Source: Turbatrix aceti (Eukaryota > Nematoda > Chromadorea > Rhabditida > Panagrolaimidae). Taken from it: a stretch of 64,000 bases of DNA. The notes under the pieces are model-generated. The model searched no databases. It saw only the letters and a program-made list of their open reading frames with translations, and was not told the origin of the DNA. Position numbers and translations under genes: made by a program. Every line of letters begins with the position of its first letter. Position 1 is the first letter of the stretch. Below, in pieces: positions 11,140 to 23,047 of this stretch. Location of the stretch: the NCBI GenBank assembly GCA_963969345.1, contig OZ017767.1, forward strand, positions 1,860,001 through 1,924,000, read 5' to 3'.

Positions 11140-12286
11140 ATGAACACCCGTTTTGTTCTGGCGTCGTTGTTCTTGACTCTTGCCCTCCTACCATCGGCGG
11201 TTGGCAATCCCCTAACCAGCGGCGACGAATCTGGCGACGACGAAGTGCACTATCGACCACGGAGAATTGTTGGCGGTAAATTGGTGCCCAAAGGCGAGTA
11301 TGAGTTTGCCGTCCTTGTCGAGTCGACACGTTGCTTACCGGATTCGTTAGCGGAAAACTCTTCCTGTGCAGACAAATTGAATATATGCACTGGAAGTGTA
11401 ATTTCAAAAAAGCACGTGCTAACTGTAAAGCATTGTTTAAAGTTTTTAAATGCTCCTGCAAACAAATAGTGAGTTGTTTTATTTTTGAAAAAAGTTTGAA
11501 CAATTGAATTTTAGTATACCTGCCATAGATGTTCAAATCACAACCCATACCGGTTGTTATACCGCCACCAAAATTCACTATCACGAGCTTATGAACGTCG
11601 ACATTGCAATTGTCGAACTCAATTCCGATGAAGAATTCGATGTTGTACCTGTCAAGATAGCATCCAACATTAATCCAGATACTCAGACCCTAACTGCTCT
11701 CGGCTACGGTGTGCATGAAATTCTTCTTGACAACGGGGACTACGTCCTCGAAAATGAAACAAAAGAACTTCGAGTTGTAGAATTACCGGTGTTTGAAATT
11801 GATTCTAAAATAATTACCGGCGGAGAAGCACGTAATACTACGTACATCAGCGACACAGGCGGACCCATCATCCAGACTTACAACGGTGAGATCTATCAAG
11901 TTGCAGTGGCCTGGAGGCATCCTAGCAACGAGGAAGTCTTGTCTGCCAATAAATCAAACAATGACATCAGGAGTTAGTTTTTTTTTTCACATTTCAAAAA
12001 TATTGTTTTTTTATTTTTTTATTTTTTAGGCTTTTTCATCAATATTCACCCTCACTGCGAGTACATTAAAGAGAAAACCCATGGTCTGGCCATGTGCGAA
12101 GAATTTTCGTGGACAACTGAAGAAACAACAACCGAGGAAAGTGAAGATGAAGAGACAACGGCCGAACTCAATATCGACGATATAACGCTGTTTCCGCAAT
12201 CCGTACCTGAGATCCCAGGCAGTCAAAACAGCCAGTTTCCCAGTTTGTATCTTTTTCCCGCGGTTGTGCTTGGTTTTTTTGTGTGA
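11140..12286 (+). CDS. Trypsin-fold pseudo-protease with acidic linker and possible GPI anchor
   Basis: Exons 11140-11468, 11515-11972 and 12030-12286; 347 residues. Signal peptide MNTRFVLASLFLTLALLPSA, then an acidic propeptide and RR-IVGGKL. His98 lies in VLTVKHC, where the usual TAGHC has changed to TVKHC. Asp139 lies in NVDIAIVEL. The nucleophile motif reads SDTGGP with Thr224 in place of Ser (codon ACA at 11855-11857). After the protease fold comes an acidic Thr/Glu linker (TTEETTTEESEDEETT). The last 15 residues, FPSLYLFPAVVLGFFV, are hydrophobic and end at the stop, as in a GPI-anchor signal. The preceding gene lacks this tail. I chose the ATG at 11140 over an in-frame ATG at 11071 because it starts the signal peptide. 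Confidence 0.83.
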
Positions 12287-12549
12287 TTAATAAAATTTTT
12301 GAAAAAAAATTCTGATTATGTCCGGTGATGTGAATCTCCAATAAAAACCATGATAACAATCCTATTTTAAGAAAAACAATCAAAACGTCTAAAAATATTC
12401 AAAAACCTAAAGAAAAACCCATTCTGTTAAACTTTCAGTTTTCAATGCTCCCACCACGAAAACAATACGTGTGTGGTTTTCTTGTTTTATTTTGCGTTAT
12501 CCATGGAGCTGTCTTTCTGACTGTTTGTTTGACAGTTGACGGATTCCAA

Positions 12550-15260
12550 ATGCCTTCTCGATGGTGCTACGGGGTGCTTCTTGTCGCAGCGGCCTGCTGC
12601 GTCGTCGCAGAGCCTCCATTTACCTTTCCTAAGGAAAGAATGCTGCATTACAGGTTTGTCGGAAGTCAGACTGATTTTTCGCATGCTTTCGTTTTTCTTG
12701 CAGGGAAAAGGTTAAAAACATGTTTTATCACGCTTACAACGGGTACCTGAATCACGCATATCCGTATGATGAGCTCAAGCCGTTGACGTGTACCGGCACG
12801 GATACGTGGGGCAGTTTTTCGCTGACGCTCATCGACAGCCTGGACACCCTCGTCATGCTCGGCAACCACAGCGAGTTCATCCGGGCCGTCGACCTCGTCC
12901 TTCAAAACGTAGACGTCGACGCGAATGTCAATGTTTCGGTCTTTGAGACGAACATCCGGGTGGTCGGGGGTCTTTTGTCTGCGCATTTGCTCGCCGGGCG
13001 GGTTCCCGGCATGCAACTCGACGCTGGGTGGCCCTGCTCTGGCCGGCTCCTCGACCTCGCCGTCCGCTTTGCCAACAAGCTTCTTCCGGCTTTCAACACT
13101 GTCACCGGTATGCCCTACGGCACGGTGAATCTTCGATACGGTGTAAATCGCTACGAGACACCGATTACGTGCACTGCCGGCGTTGGCACGTTCATCATCG
13201 AGTTTGGCACGCTTTCCAAGCTGACAGGTGATCCCTATTACGAGAGAATCGCTCTCAGGGCCCTGGAAGGCCTCTGGAAGTACCGATCGTCGATTGGACT
13301 CGTCGGAAACCACGTCAATGTCCAGACCGGGGCGTGGACGGCCACCGACGCCGGTATTGGCGCCGGTGTCGATTCTTATTTCGAATATCTCGCGAAGGGA
13401 GGCCTCCTCTTCCAGCGCCCGAAGCTTCTCGAAGAATTCTACGACTACGAAGCCGCGATCAATAAATTCATCCGGAAGGAAGATTTCTTTTTCTGGGTTT
13501 CTATGACGAAAGGTCTGGTGACGTCACCCATGTTCCAGTCCCTGGAAACCTTCTGGCCGGGTGTGCTGGCACTTCTCGGGAGAACAGACGACGCGGCACG
13601 CATCATGCACTCTTATCTGCAGATTTCCCTGCAGTACGGAGTCACCCCGGAGTTCTACAACCTGCAGAACCATGAAACAGTCCGCCCGGGGTACCCGTTG
13701 AGGCCGGAGATGCTCGAGAGCATGATGTACCTCTACCAGACCACCCGCGATCCGACCTACCTCACAGCTGCCGCGACGATGGTGGATGTCATAGATTCGG
13801 AGGCGAGGACTGATTGCGGGTTTGCGACGGTGAAGAACGTCAATGATTTTACGATTGAGGACAGGTTAGCCGGGGTTTAGGGAATTTTTTTTTATTTTAG
13901 TAGAAATTTAAAAAAAAAATGTTATCATTTTTCCAAAAAAAAAGTTTTATAAAAAAAATGTTTCTAAAAAATAAAAATAAAAAAATTGTTTTCAAATTTT
14001 TTTTTGTAAAAAAAATTTGTTATCAAAAAATTATATTGTACGGATTTTTTTTTTATTAAAATTTTTATTTTCCCAAAAAAATTTTTTGTGAATTTTTCAG
14101 AAGAAAACTGATTTTAATTTTTTTTAAACAAAAAAATTTAACTTTTTCAAAAATATTTTAGGATGGAGTCATTCTTCCTCGCAGAAACGACCAAATACCT
14201 CTACCTGATCTTCGACGAGGACAACTTCATGCACAACGACGGCTCGAGTGCCCGCATCATTAACACGACCAACGGCAGGTGCGTGGCGTACGCTGGGGGT
14301 TACGTTTTCAACACGGAAGCACACCCCGTTGATCCGGGATTGTTGTACTGCTGCTCGGCGAAGAGGACCGAGGATATAATCAAGATCCAGGATTTCGAGG
14401 ATCAAATTGACCTCATCGACGTCCTAAATCTCAGAAATGACGACGACGGCACCGGATGCTCCGGAGATACCCACGGCCCAATTCAGGATGGTGAAAAAAC
14501 TAATTCGACTGATTCTGGGGCAACGGTCGAACAAAAAAATGTTGGGTCAAAGGTCGAAAAAAACCGAAACTTCGAATTTGTGGATCCGAGAAGTGCGAAA
14601 ACGAAATTGGAACTCCTGGAGCGGGTGAAATTGAACAAGGATGTTACGGATGTTATTCGACACGCTATCGACCACGATCAAAAGCAGCACGAAGCCGGTG
14701 ATTTTGGGTCAAATATTTCGGGTAACTTGGTCAAGTACCTCATCGACATCCGCGAAGATCGTCGACTCGCCCTCATCCACGCCCTGTCCCACTCCCCTGA
14801 TGCTCCCACCCCGCTGCCCACCCTCGAGACCATCAAACTACAGCTCGCGAAGCGAAAATTCATCGACGATTCACCTGGAATCATCGCTTTTGCTCCCGAA
14901 GCCTGCACTCTCCTGGACCACTCCACGGATTCAGCCGCCCTGAAAAAGTTACTCGTGGTCATCTTTTCTCGGGTCATTCTGCCTCGAGCGGGTATTCCTT
15001 TCGTGTCGAGCCCCCTTTGCCTCCCCGGTGATCGACCACCCACGACGGAAGAACTCTACCGGAGGGAGAAACCCGTCATTGCAAACGCGACTTCTTACAC
15101 CCAGATTGGCGATGTCGTGGATCGGCTCTCCTTTTCCAAGTTCGAGTATCGCCTGCTCGACACCGAGCACTTTGAACTGCTCACGACTCCCGCGAGGAGT
15201 TTTGCTTCCAGATTCACCGGCGGCGGACAGGTCGTTCCGCAGTCGCTTATTTTTGGTTAG
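12550..15260 (+). CDS. EDEM2: EDEM2-type ER degradation-enhancing mannosidase-like protein (GH47)
   Basis: Exons 12550-12653, 12704-13864 and 14162-15260 encode 787 residues; the second intron (297 bases) is extremely AT-rich. After a signal peptide ([20 protein letters not shown]) the GH47 domain is unmistakable: [86 protein letters not shown], and [17 protein letters not shown] followed by [11 protein letters not shown]. These follow human EDEM2 nearly position by position. EDEM proteins trim or recognise mannose on misfolded glycoproteins in the ER and send them to degradation. The protein is about 200 residues longer than human EDEM2 (578), with an extra C-terminal region after residue 500 that I do not recognise. 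No KDEL-type retrieval signal ends it (last residues SLIFG). Confidence 0.93.
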
Positions 15261-15785
15261 ATAATTTATTTGTATTAACTACGTTCCTTCGGGTCTATTT
15301 GAATGATAAATTGTTTGATTTTTTTGAAATTACGGGGCACCTTCTCGGGGACTAATGACTTTTCGCTGGCCAGCGCTTGTCATCGATCATCCTGACTGGC
15401 CGATCATCGAAGCTCAAATTCGGATGGTCGGTGATGTACAAGATGTTTGTATGTAATTATTAATTTAAATTTTAACTTAAAAGTGAAAAGCTTATAACTA
15501 AGTAAAAAACAACGGAGAATAAAATAAATGTTTGATAAAACAATATTTGCTTCAAATGTCACATCATTGTTTATCCAAACTGTTTTCTCGAAAAAAAAAC
15601 ATTTTATTACCCCGAAAATACAAAAACTACGGCCCAAACAACATTTTTTCTCTTTCGACAAATCGTGGGTTCTCAACGCGAAAATTCTTGCGCATAAAAA
15701 CTTGTCGTCGGCGTTTTTGTTCGGCTTCTTGACGGTTTCCTTCACCGTCTTCCGGTCATTCTCATCAGGCATTTCAGCAACCAGC
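15261..15785. other. Short intergenic interval
   Basis: AT-rich. The frame of the next gene stays open upstream of its ATG from 15528, but no coding similarity is visible before 15786. Confidence 0.4.
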
Positions 15786-18700
15786 ATGACAAGCCGATTT
15801 CCAAAGTCCCAGCGAAGTTATCAAGGAGAGACGGTACGTTTTTTTTTCAACCCTAGAAAAATGATTTCAAATTTACGAGTTGTTTTTATATTTTTCAGAG
15901 CCTTGATGTCTTTGCCACTCTCGATCCCGTCTTCCGGACCATCGATTCAAATGCGGATATTAAAGCTATCTACTCTGGAAAGCCTTATCTGAGTGCCATT
16001 GAACCAGAGAATGTTGTCAAGCAGGTTACGACACTTTTCAACTTATCTCCTGAGTCGAGGTATACAAAGTTTACGATTGCCCAATTTTTTTTATTAAAAA
16101 AATGCATTTTAGACCTGCAGCTCTGGATTTAATTTCCAAGGCGGTTCACGAGTATTTGTATTTGTACAATATTGTCGAGAAAGACAGAAATGTGGGTGGT
16201 AAGTTGTTTTTTTGTTTTTGGGGGATTTTAGAATTTTTGGCTTCTTTCGTTCCTAAAATGGGTTCATCTGAAACCTGAAAAGAAGTCCAAAATTGAAAAA
16301 AAAAATTGTTTATACCAGAAAAAAGTAATAAAAACCGATCGTAACAACGTTCTTACTTTTTGAATCCGCTTACGATACATTTTTGTTACTTCTGTGTTAC
16401 GACCTTTTTTTATTACTTTTTTGTCCTAAAAGTATTTTTTTACTTTTTTTGCGTTGTTTTTTGGTTTTTTGATCACTTTTGAGTTTCATTTTTGTGTTTT
16501 TCACATTTTTTGATCATTTTTACACCATTTCCCATTTAGGCCGATCCCGCATCTCCCAAACCACGAATTCCCTCCTCGCTTTTCTCTCGGACAGACTCGC
16601 CACCCTGAAATGTTTCAACTTTCCCGTCAACGTCTTCCGATGGTCCATCAACCTGCTCATCGACGCCAACATGGCCTACGCGCCTCGGCACTTTCATTAC
16701 AAGTGCAACGAGGCCACCGAGAAGGTCTTCAACATGGCACAGGGCCTCTTCGATCGACTTGTCGGCCAGCGACCTGCCGTAGTCGTCAACGTGATCGTCG
16801 AATTCATGGACGTAGATCCGAGGAAAGCAGCCAAGCTCAATTCTGCTGTCGACGTTTTTCTGTGGGTTTTTGTCTGATTTTTTTGCTGAAGAGTATTTTT
16901 TTTTGTTTTTTTAGCAATCTTCAGTCCCTGGCCAGCGTTGAAGCGATTTTCGAGTACGGAGCGTTGACCGCGAGGCAGGCATGTCTCCTGAACCAGGGAA
17001 ACCTCGCGGATGCCGTGATTTTCGATCGTAAACTCATCATGTTTTGTTACTTTGCCCTGAGAAAGCGCAAGGACATGGTTACGGTCATGGAAAGCATACT
17101 CGACGATTTTGTCACCGGAAAGGCGACCGATAATTTCAAGATGATTTTTCTCATCAAATTTTGCTGTTTTCAAAACGACGTTTTTGAAATTGCAATGAGG
17201 AGCCTCGTTCCGAAAGGTGGGTTTTTTTAAATAATTTTTTTTGCAATTCGAACTTTTTTCAGTGACCAGAGAAATGATAATCAAATTCTGCAACCTGGTT
17301 GCCGATCCCTATATCCAGGTGGTCACCGAGCAGGATAAGACCTGCTTTCACAGTCTCCTCGAAGCCGTCGAGAACTACAAATCCGGCGAATTTGCACGGG
17401 TCCTCGACGTCCTTCAACCCCTGGCTTACAATTCGGATGCCTTTGACGGAGCGAATGTTGACTTCTCAGCGCTGCCAAAGATTCAGACGGGTTTGAAAGA
17501 GTTGGCCGTAAGTTTTTGTGTTTTGGGTGGCAATTTTATAAAAATTCTGTTTTTTTTACGAGGAATTGAGTTTTTTTTGGGTAAAAAGGAATTAGTTTTT
17601 TTGGAGTTTGCACTTGTGTAAATTTTTGTGGTTAAAAAAAAGGTACAAAAAAAAACACAAAAATATGGTTTTTTGTCAAAATTGATCAAAAAATAGGCCA
17701 ATAAATTTTCGTCTCGAGATAGACGTTACTTGTTATCGTATTCTGTTTCTTTCTTTTGAATGTATTATTTTTTTGTTTTGGTTTAGAAATTATTTTTTAC
17801 CATTTTTCACGTCATTTTTTCGATTTTTTCAACATTTTGCCTTAAAAAATCACGTTTGCTCTCCTATTTCGATCATTTCCAGACCGCAGTGCTTTCCTCC
17901 TTCCTGCGCTACATCCACGAAACCCCGAACAAAAAATCCATCTCTATCCCCGCCTTTGACGACAAACTCGACACTTTTCGAATCCAACTCGTCAAGCAAT
18001 GCCTCCTCCCCACGCAACTCGGCGAGGAGCGCCGAAAGCTGCTCTTCGGCATCTGCAACGTGTACAGTCCGTCGGCTTTTTCGACCCGTATCTTCGCTTT
18101 TTTTCTCTGCATGGCCCAGGGCGATGCCGAACTCAAGCGATTCGTGCTCATCGCTGTCCCGATTATCGCGTATCACCCGACGCTGCTTCTCGACGCTCTC
18201 CGGGATTTTCTCTCCCGCCCCGCCCACTACGCGATGGCTGTTGCCGGAGACGCCGACGACCTCGGGATCAGGTTCACTTTTCTGGAGAACCTTCGACTTT
18301 TGATGACCTGGACGAATGCTGCAGCGAAGGATTCCATGGATTTCATCGTCCTTCTGGGGCTGAGAGCCGATCGGTATTACGAGAAAATTTCACTCATGGA
18401 ACTCACGGGCGATATCGTCCGCGTCGCTGTCAACAGCCTTCTCATGGCCATTGAAGACGCGGAGGTTTTTGACGCGAAAATTGGAATTTATTCAAAATCG
18501 ACGATGGCAGTGATCCGCGCGATTCAGGGAGTCACGCCGATGGAGCCGGGACTGACCTTCCAGATCAGCAAGATGATGGCTGCGGTTTACGTTCACACGC
18601 TGAGGTTGGTGAAGGCGGAAGCGGGGCATCCGGCTATCCGGGCGATACTGGACATTCACTCTGCGATGCAGCACCTTTTTACGCAGAAGTTTGAATTTTC

Positions 18701-20316
18701 AAAGGCGCAGTTCATGTCGACTTTGGTCAGGGAGGTCATGCTGGTCGGTTTTTATTATTGTGTTTTAACACAAATTAAAAAAAAAAAAAAAAATTTGATG
18801 TTTTCGAAAAAAAAATAAATAAAAAAATTAGGAAAAAAATCTGTACAAAATCCAATTTTTCAATTAAAAATATTTTTTGCGTGAAAAAATACAAAACATT
18901 TTTTTAATAAAAAAAAGAATTATTTTTTTTGAAATCAAAGAAAAAAATTTAAAAAAAATGTGTATGGAAAAAAACTGAAAAATGCCGTAAATTTTTTTTT
19001 GGTTTTTTTTATTAAAAAAATTTCTTGTGTGAAAAAAATGTTTTTGTTCAAACACATGTTTTGTTTTGTTAAAATTGTGTTACTTTTTTTTACTAAAAAA
19101 TTGTTTTTGTACTTTTTTTGACATTTTTTAGGCCTATTTTGGACTTTTTTTTCAAAAATTTTCAGTGCACCCGCCAAATCTTCGGTTCCGGCAAGGACCT
19201 GTCCGGCATGAAAAACGCCTTTGACATCGCCTCCATCCCACCCGATTTTCTGCCATCCGACCACCCAAACTACAAACCAGGCCCCCAACTTCTTGCACCC
19301 AACCGCGAAGTTGACTTTGACTCCGATCGGGGCCAAAACCTGGTACAAGCCGGCTCGTTCAAACAACGGACCCGAAAGTTCCCCGACAAGCCCCTTGCAA
19401 CCGACGAACTCACTCGAAATCAACTCTTCCTCGTCACCGTCGATCATTTTCTCTTTGGCAACGCGGATAAGCCCAACGAAGTTGACATCGAGAGTGCCAT
19501 CGAAGTTGCGCACACCGTCGTTGACGTCATCTGTCACGATCGAAATCTGACAACATTCAACGTCTGGGAAGACTGGTTCATCGAAAGGTCCCGTCCCGAT
19601 CACGTGGACATTGTCTCGTCTGCGAACTCGACTCCGGTGACGTTCGGTCTCCAGGTCATCCTCTCGCTCATGCCTTTTCCGGTTATTTTTTGTCTCGCGC
19701 CGATTTTGAAGTCTCAACTCGCGGTCTTGATCAATCATTGCGCGATTACGCCGATGAAAGACAAACCGCTTCCAGAACACGTCGTTGACCAGATTGACAG
19801 GTTTTTTTTGCTTCTTTCACTCGTGAGTTTTTTTTTAATTTTAAAATTAAAAAATTCATGATTTTACCTGTAATTTTTATTTCAGCCCGGAATAGCAGCC
19901 CACGCTCTTCCAACAATTTTCAAAATCATTTCCCGTGCAAGCGCCCACGAAGCGGGGGTCATCCTGACCGAGATTTGGGCTATCCTTGTTGTAAGTTACT
20001 TTTTGATTTATGTACCTGAACAACAAATTTTATGTCGTTTTTTTGTAATTTTCAGGCAGTGAAACCCAACGCAGGTCTGCTCCAGGAAATGCTCGGAAAA
20101 ATACGGGATTCATCGCCGACGGCTTACAAACCGGCGGTGCCGCCTCTCACCCAGCTCTACTCCTATCTCCTGCAAATATGCCAACGAAATCTCGAAAAGT
20201 TTGTTGACGTAACACCCGAGGTTATCGATCTCTTTCCCCCAGAAGCCGAGGAGGACAACTGGGATGTGACCAGGCTGCATCCGGTTCTACCGTTCAACGA
20301 TATCATGAGGCGGTGA
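15786..20316 (+). CDS. Integrator complex subunit 5-like helical-repeat protein
   Basis: Ten exons with consistent phases: 15786-15833, 15899-16059, 16113-16198, 16540-16861, 16915-17216, 17263-17507, 17883-18743, 19166-19822, 19886-19990 and 20056-20316; 1015 residues, near the length of human INTS5 (1019). The whole chain is alpha-helical HEAT-like. Landmarks align with INTS5 as I recall it: FPVNVFRWSINLLID, ERRKLLFGICNVYSPSAF, FLENLRLLMTW, a helix containing FGLQVILSLMPFPVIFCLAP, then a C-terminal SIWxxL-type helix reading TEIWAILV. Integrator is a nuclear complex that cleaves snRNA and paused Pol II transcripts; INTS5 is a scaffold next to INTS8. The exon 7 donor (GTCGGT) is weak. The assignment is similarity by eye, fairly strong in the second half. 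NELF-B was the main alternative and fits worse. Confidence 0.68.
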
Positions 20317-20339
20317 TTGTTGGTTGTATTTATTCTGTT

Positions 20340-21280
20340 TTTTTTAGTTGGTGTAAGTATCTGAAGTTTGAAGTCGTGGTTTTAAACGATGGAATTTGAT
20401 ACGGAGTAATGGAAACTGGGGTTGCAAAATTTACCGTATAATTATTTTTTAGAAGTGAAGTGAACTCTGACAAGAATTTTTGGCATTCAGCCGAGGGGGG
20501 TAAATTTTTTACATTTGTGTGTCTCTAACTCGTATCATAAACATTTATTGCGTTTTGTAAGCAGGAAATATTATACGTATTCGGCAAGCGTGCGATATTG
20601 TAAGTTATACAAAAATATGTATTTCAACAGACAATCTTACATATTACAATCGAATATATTTTTGGGAGTCATGATAGTGCAGTTGAGGTTGTCAGGTCGC
20701 ACGGGGATACCACGACATACGAATGCGGATAGATTTTGCCGTATTGTGGAGTTACGGCAAAGAGGTCATATGAAAAGGGGATACACACTTCCGACGAAGA
20801 ATGCGAAGAACACGACGAGAAGAGTGATGAATTTCATTGTCAGGATACACACTGGTTTGAAATTCTCGGAGGTCTTACATGTTACTCTCCTGGTGTTAGC
20901 GAGTGACTATGATTTGAATTCATTTTACATTATAATTTTACACGTTCGTACCAAAACCGTGTTTTTTGCTTAATTCGTTCAAAAGTCACGCGCATTTTGG
21001 ACTTATTGGAACGTGGACTCACGGGACTCACTTGTCGCCGACTGATACCGAGGTACTGTCTCAATGTTTGACTTCACGTGTCATAAATACAAATGCGTCC
21101 GTTTGGAGCGTCGCTTTTGGTTTAATTAAAAAAATAAAAATGACAATTAATGCGTAAATTTGTAACTTATATGCACAATTTTGTAACTTATAATATTTTG
21201 GGGTTACCTAAATTTGAGTTTTCGTACACCAACTTATTTTTACATTTACATTTTTCATTTCATTACTCTTACTCGTAAAA
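20340..21280. other. Intergenic, no gene seen
   Basis: One 152-codon open frame (20515-20973) has no recognisable domain, poor coding character and no splice context, so I do not call a gene. Confidence 0.45.
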
Positions 21281-21289
21281 TCAATTCAT

Positions 21290-22440
21290 TTATTTCAATA
21301 ACTTCAGAAACGTTTCTCGAGTATTAGAATTCAACAGAGCGATGAGGAAAGACAATGAGTTTGAGTTAAAAACATAGTGAAGAATAAACCAATTTGCTGA
21401 GTACATTTGAAAACGCCCAAAAATAGTTTCACACAAATATTTGAAAACAGTCAAACTGTACTCTGCTGCAATTAAAACGAAACAGTAGATAGCAAGAAAC
21501 CACGCACTTCTTCGCTGAACGTTGTTAGATTTTGATACTGGTTTAAAAAAATCCTTGCCGCTTTTGATACGCCAAGTTAACTTAAAGCGGAGTTCTATGA
21601 CAATCAATGTATAAAGCAGCGTTACTATGCTTAAAAGAATAGAAAAAGCTGAATCCTCATTATATATCTCATATTCTGTGTGTGATCTGAATGGAAAATA
21701 ATAAAAGTGCACTTTTAGAAAAAAATCTCGCATCGCGGTGTGTATACTTCTATAACGCTCTTGATTATATAATGACTGCTCTATTATCCGTTCATATATG
21801 TTACTTTCATAAGCCACGGATATACAGTATGAACCAATCACTACAGTCAGAGCGATGCAAACGAGAAACAGAATGAATGCAATAACGTAAACAAAATTAC
21901 TCATAAAAATTTTTGAATTCCAATTTGGAAAGTAAAAAATGAAAAACTGATTTAACGAAAGAGCCAACATTCCAACAAAGAAAAATTGGTTTGTAAGTTC
22001 TTTCAACGTTTTACCGTAGCTAAAAAGCATATAATAAAGAAATCTTGAATCATATAATTTTCCATACTTCCATTGAGCTTCAATTCGATTGTACATGTCG
22101 GCGTTAATATCAATTGTCATTTGCTTGATCTCAGTCTGTCTCAAAGATCCCATGTATTTTGAGTACAATAACGCTCAGTTAAAAAAGGTGGATATGATGC
22201 TCAAATAGATAATCATGCAAATGAAAAACGTGCTCGATCTTTGGAAATTGTTTTTTGATCGGTTCTGAAATGTTATAATAATGATAAAAATTTCAACGAA
22301 TGTTAGCAAACCTTTAGGACGGAGTACAGAGCTCCAAAATTCAGCGAGATAATTACGCCTTCCATTTCAAATGCAAAAAGATAAGTATGATAGTAAAATG
22401 GTGAATTTGTATCGAAAAAACGAAAATGTTTTTCGTCCAT
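21290..22440 (-). pseudogene. 7TM family member R1 with one in-frame stop
   Basis: Exon 1 is 22440-22312 (43 codons) and exon 2 is 22264-21290. It is collinear with its relatives: TM1 in exon 1, then RSSTFFICMIIYLSIISTF, SLNQFFIFYFP, IELRFKLTWRIKSGKDFFKP, QRRSAWFLAIYCFVLIAAEY and NSNSLSFLIALLNSNTRETF. In TM2 the family reads TVFN(L/F/D)xxLY, but here codon 30 of exon 2 is TGA (minus strand, 22177-22175), after which the frame stays open for about 295 codons to the normal end. This looks like a very recent null allele, a sequencing error, or readthrough. The rest of the protein, including splice sites, is intact. Confidence 0.8.
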
Positions 22441-22753
22441 TTCATAAATTCTGTACGTGTTTAATGGCACAGCAAATCAAAAACTGGCACAGCAAATTTA
22501 CTGTCTTCTGACAAACTGACAGGTGTAAAAACTCTATTTGCTGGACATGAATCTTATGTTATTGAAAATATCGTATCGAAAGAAATTTTCAAAGATAACT
22601 AACAGGTGCAAAAATACAATTTGTGAATACAGTGTGTGCAAGAAATCATGATAAGTGAATATTTTTTTAGCATCCCTCTCACAGCGCATTTTACTTCCGC
22701 CGAAAAAATATAATGTACAACAAAAAAAATTAACGGAGAAAGAAAAGTTTGTT

Positions 22754-22959
22754 CATTTTCCCAGAGTTGTTCGATGCTCACCAAATGGCTCCTGCTCACT
22801 GCTCGCTCCTGCTCAGCTCACGAGCGCAAGCGGAGCGAGCGCGAAAAATTGGAGTGCTCAATGAGCATGAGCAGAGCGATCACGAAAAATTGAATTGCTC
22901 AAAGAGCGCGAGCAGAGCGAGCGCTGAAAATTGCCGAATTGAACAACTCTGCATTTTCC
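22754..22959. mobile_element. hAT-type MITE 1 (190 bp) with perfect 8-bp duplication
   Basis: The element spans 22762-22951. Ends are inverted repeats (CAGAGTTGTTCGAT and the complement of CAGAGTTGTTCAAT). Flanks are identical 8-mers, CATTTTCC at 22754-22761 and 22952-22959, the hallmark of hAT transposition. The inside is filled with GAGCG/GAGCA words in both orientations and has no ORF. Confidence 0.88.
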
Positions 22960-23047
22960 GCTTCCTCTGATGTGAATTATTTTGCAGGCTCAAATGTTAA
23001 CAACGCGATCATGTCACACAAAATCATCAACTATGATAAAAAAATAT

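Noticed and set aside
12666..13313. 215-codon open frame on the minus strand
   Set aside because: It lies wholly opposite the GH47 core of EDEM2 and is a frame shadow of GC-rich coding sequence.
15786..20316. NELF-B or symplekin as identity of the helical-repeat gene
   Set aside because: Length, and the YSPSAF...FLENLRLLMTW and FPVIFCLAP blocks, fit INTS5 better than either alternative.
20515..20973. 152-codon plus-strand ORF after the INTS5-like gene
   Set aside because: No domain or signal peptide and no coding-type composition; probably chance.
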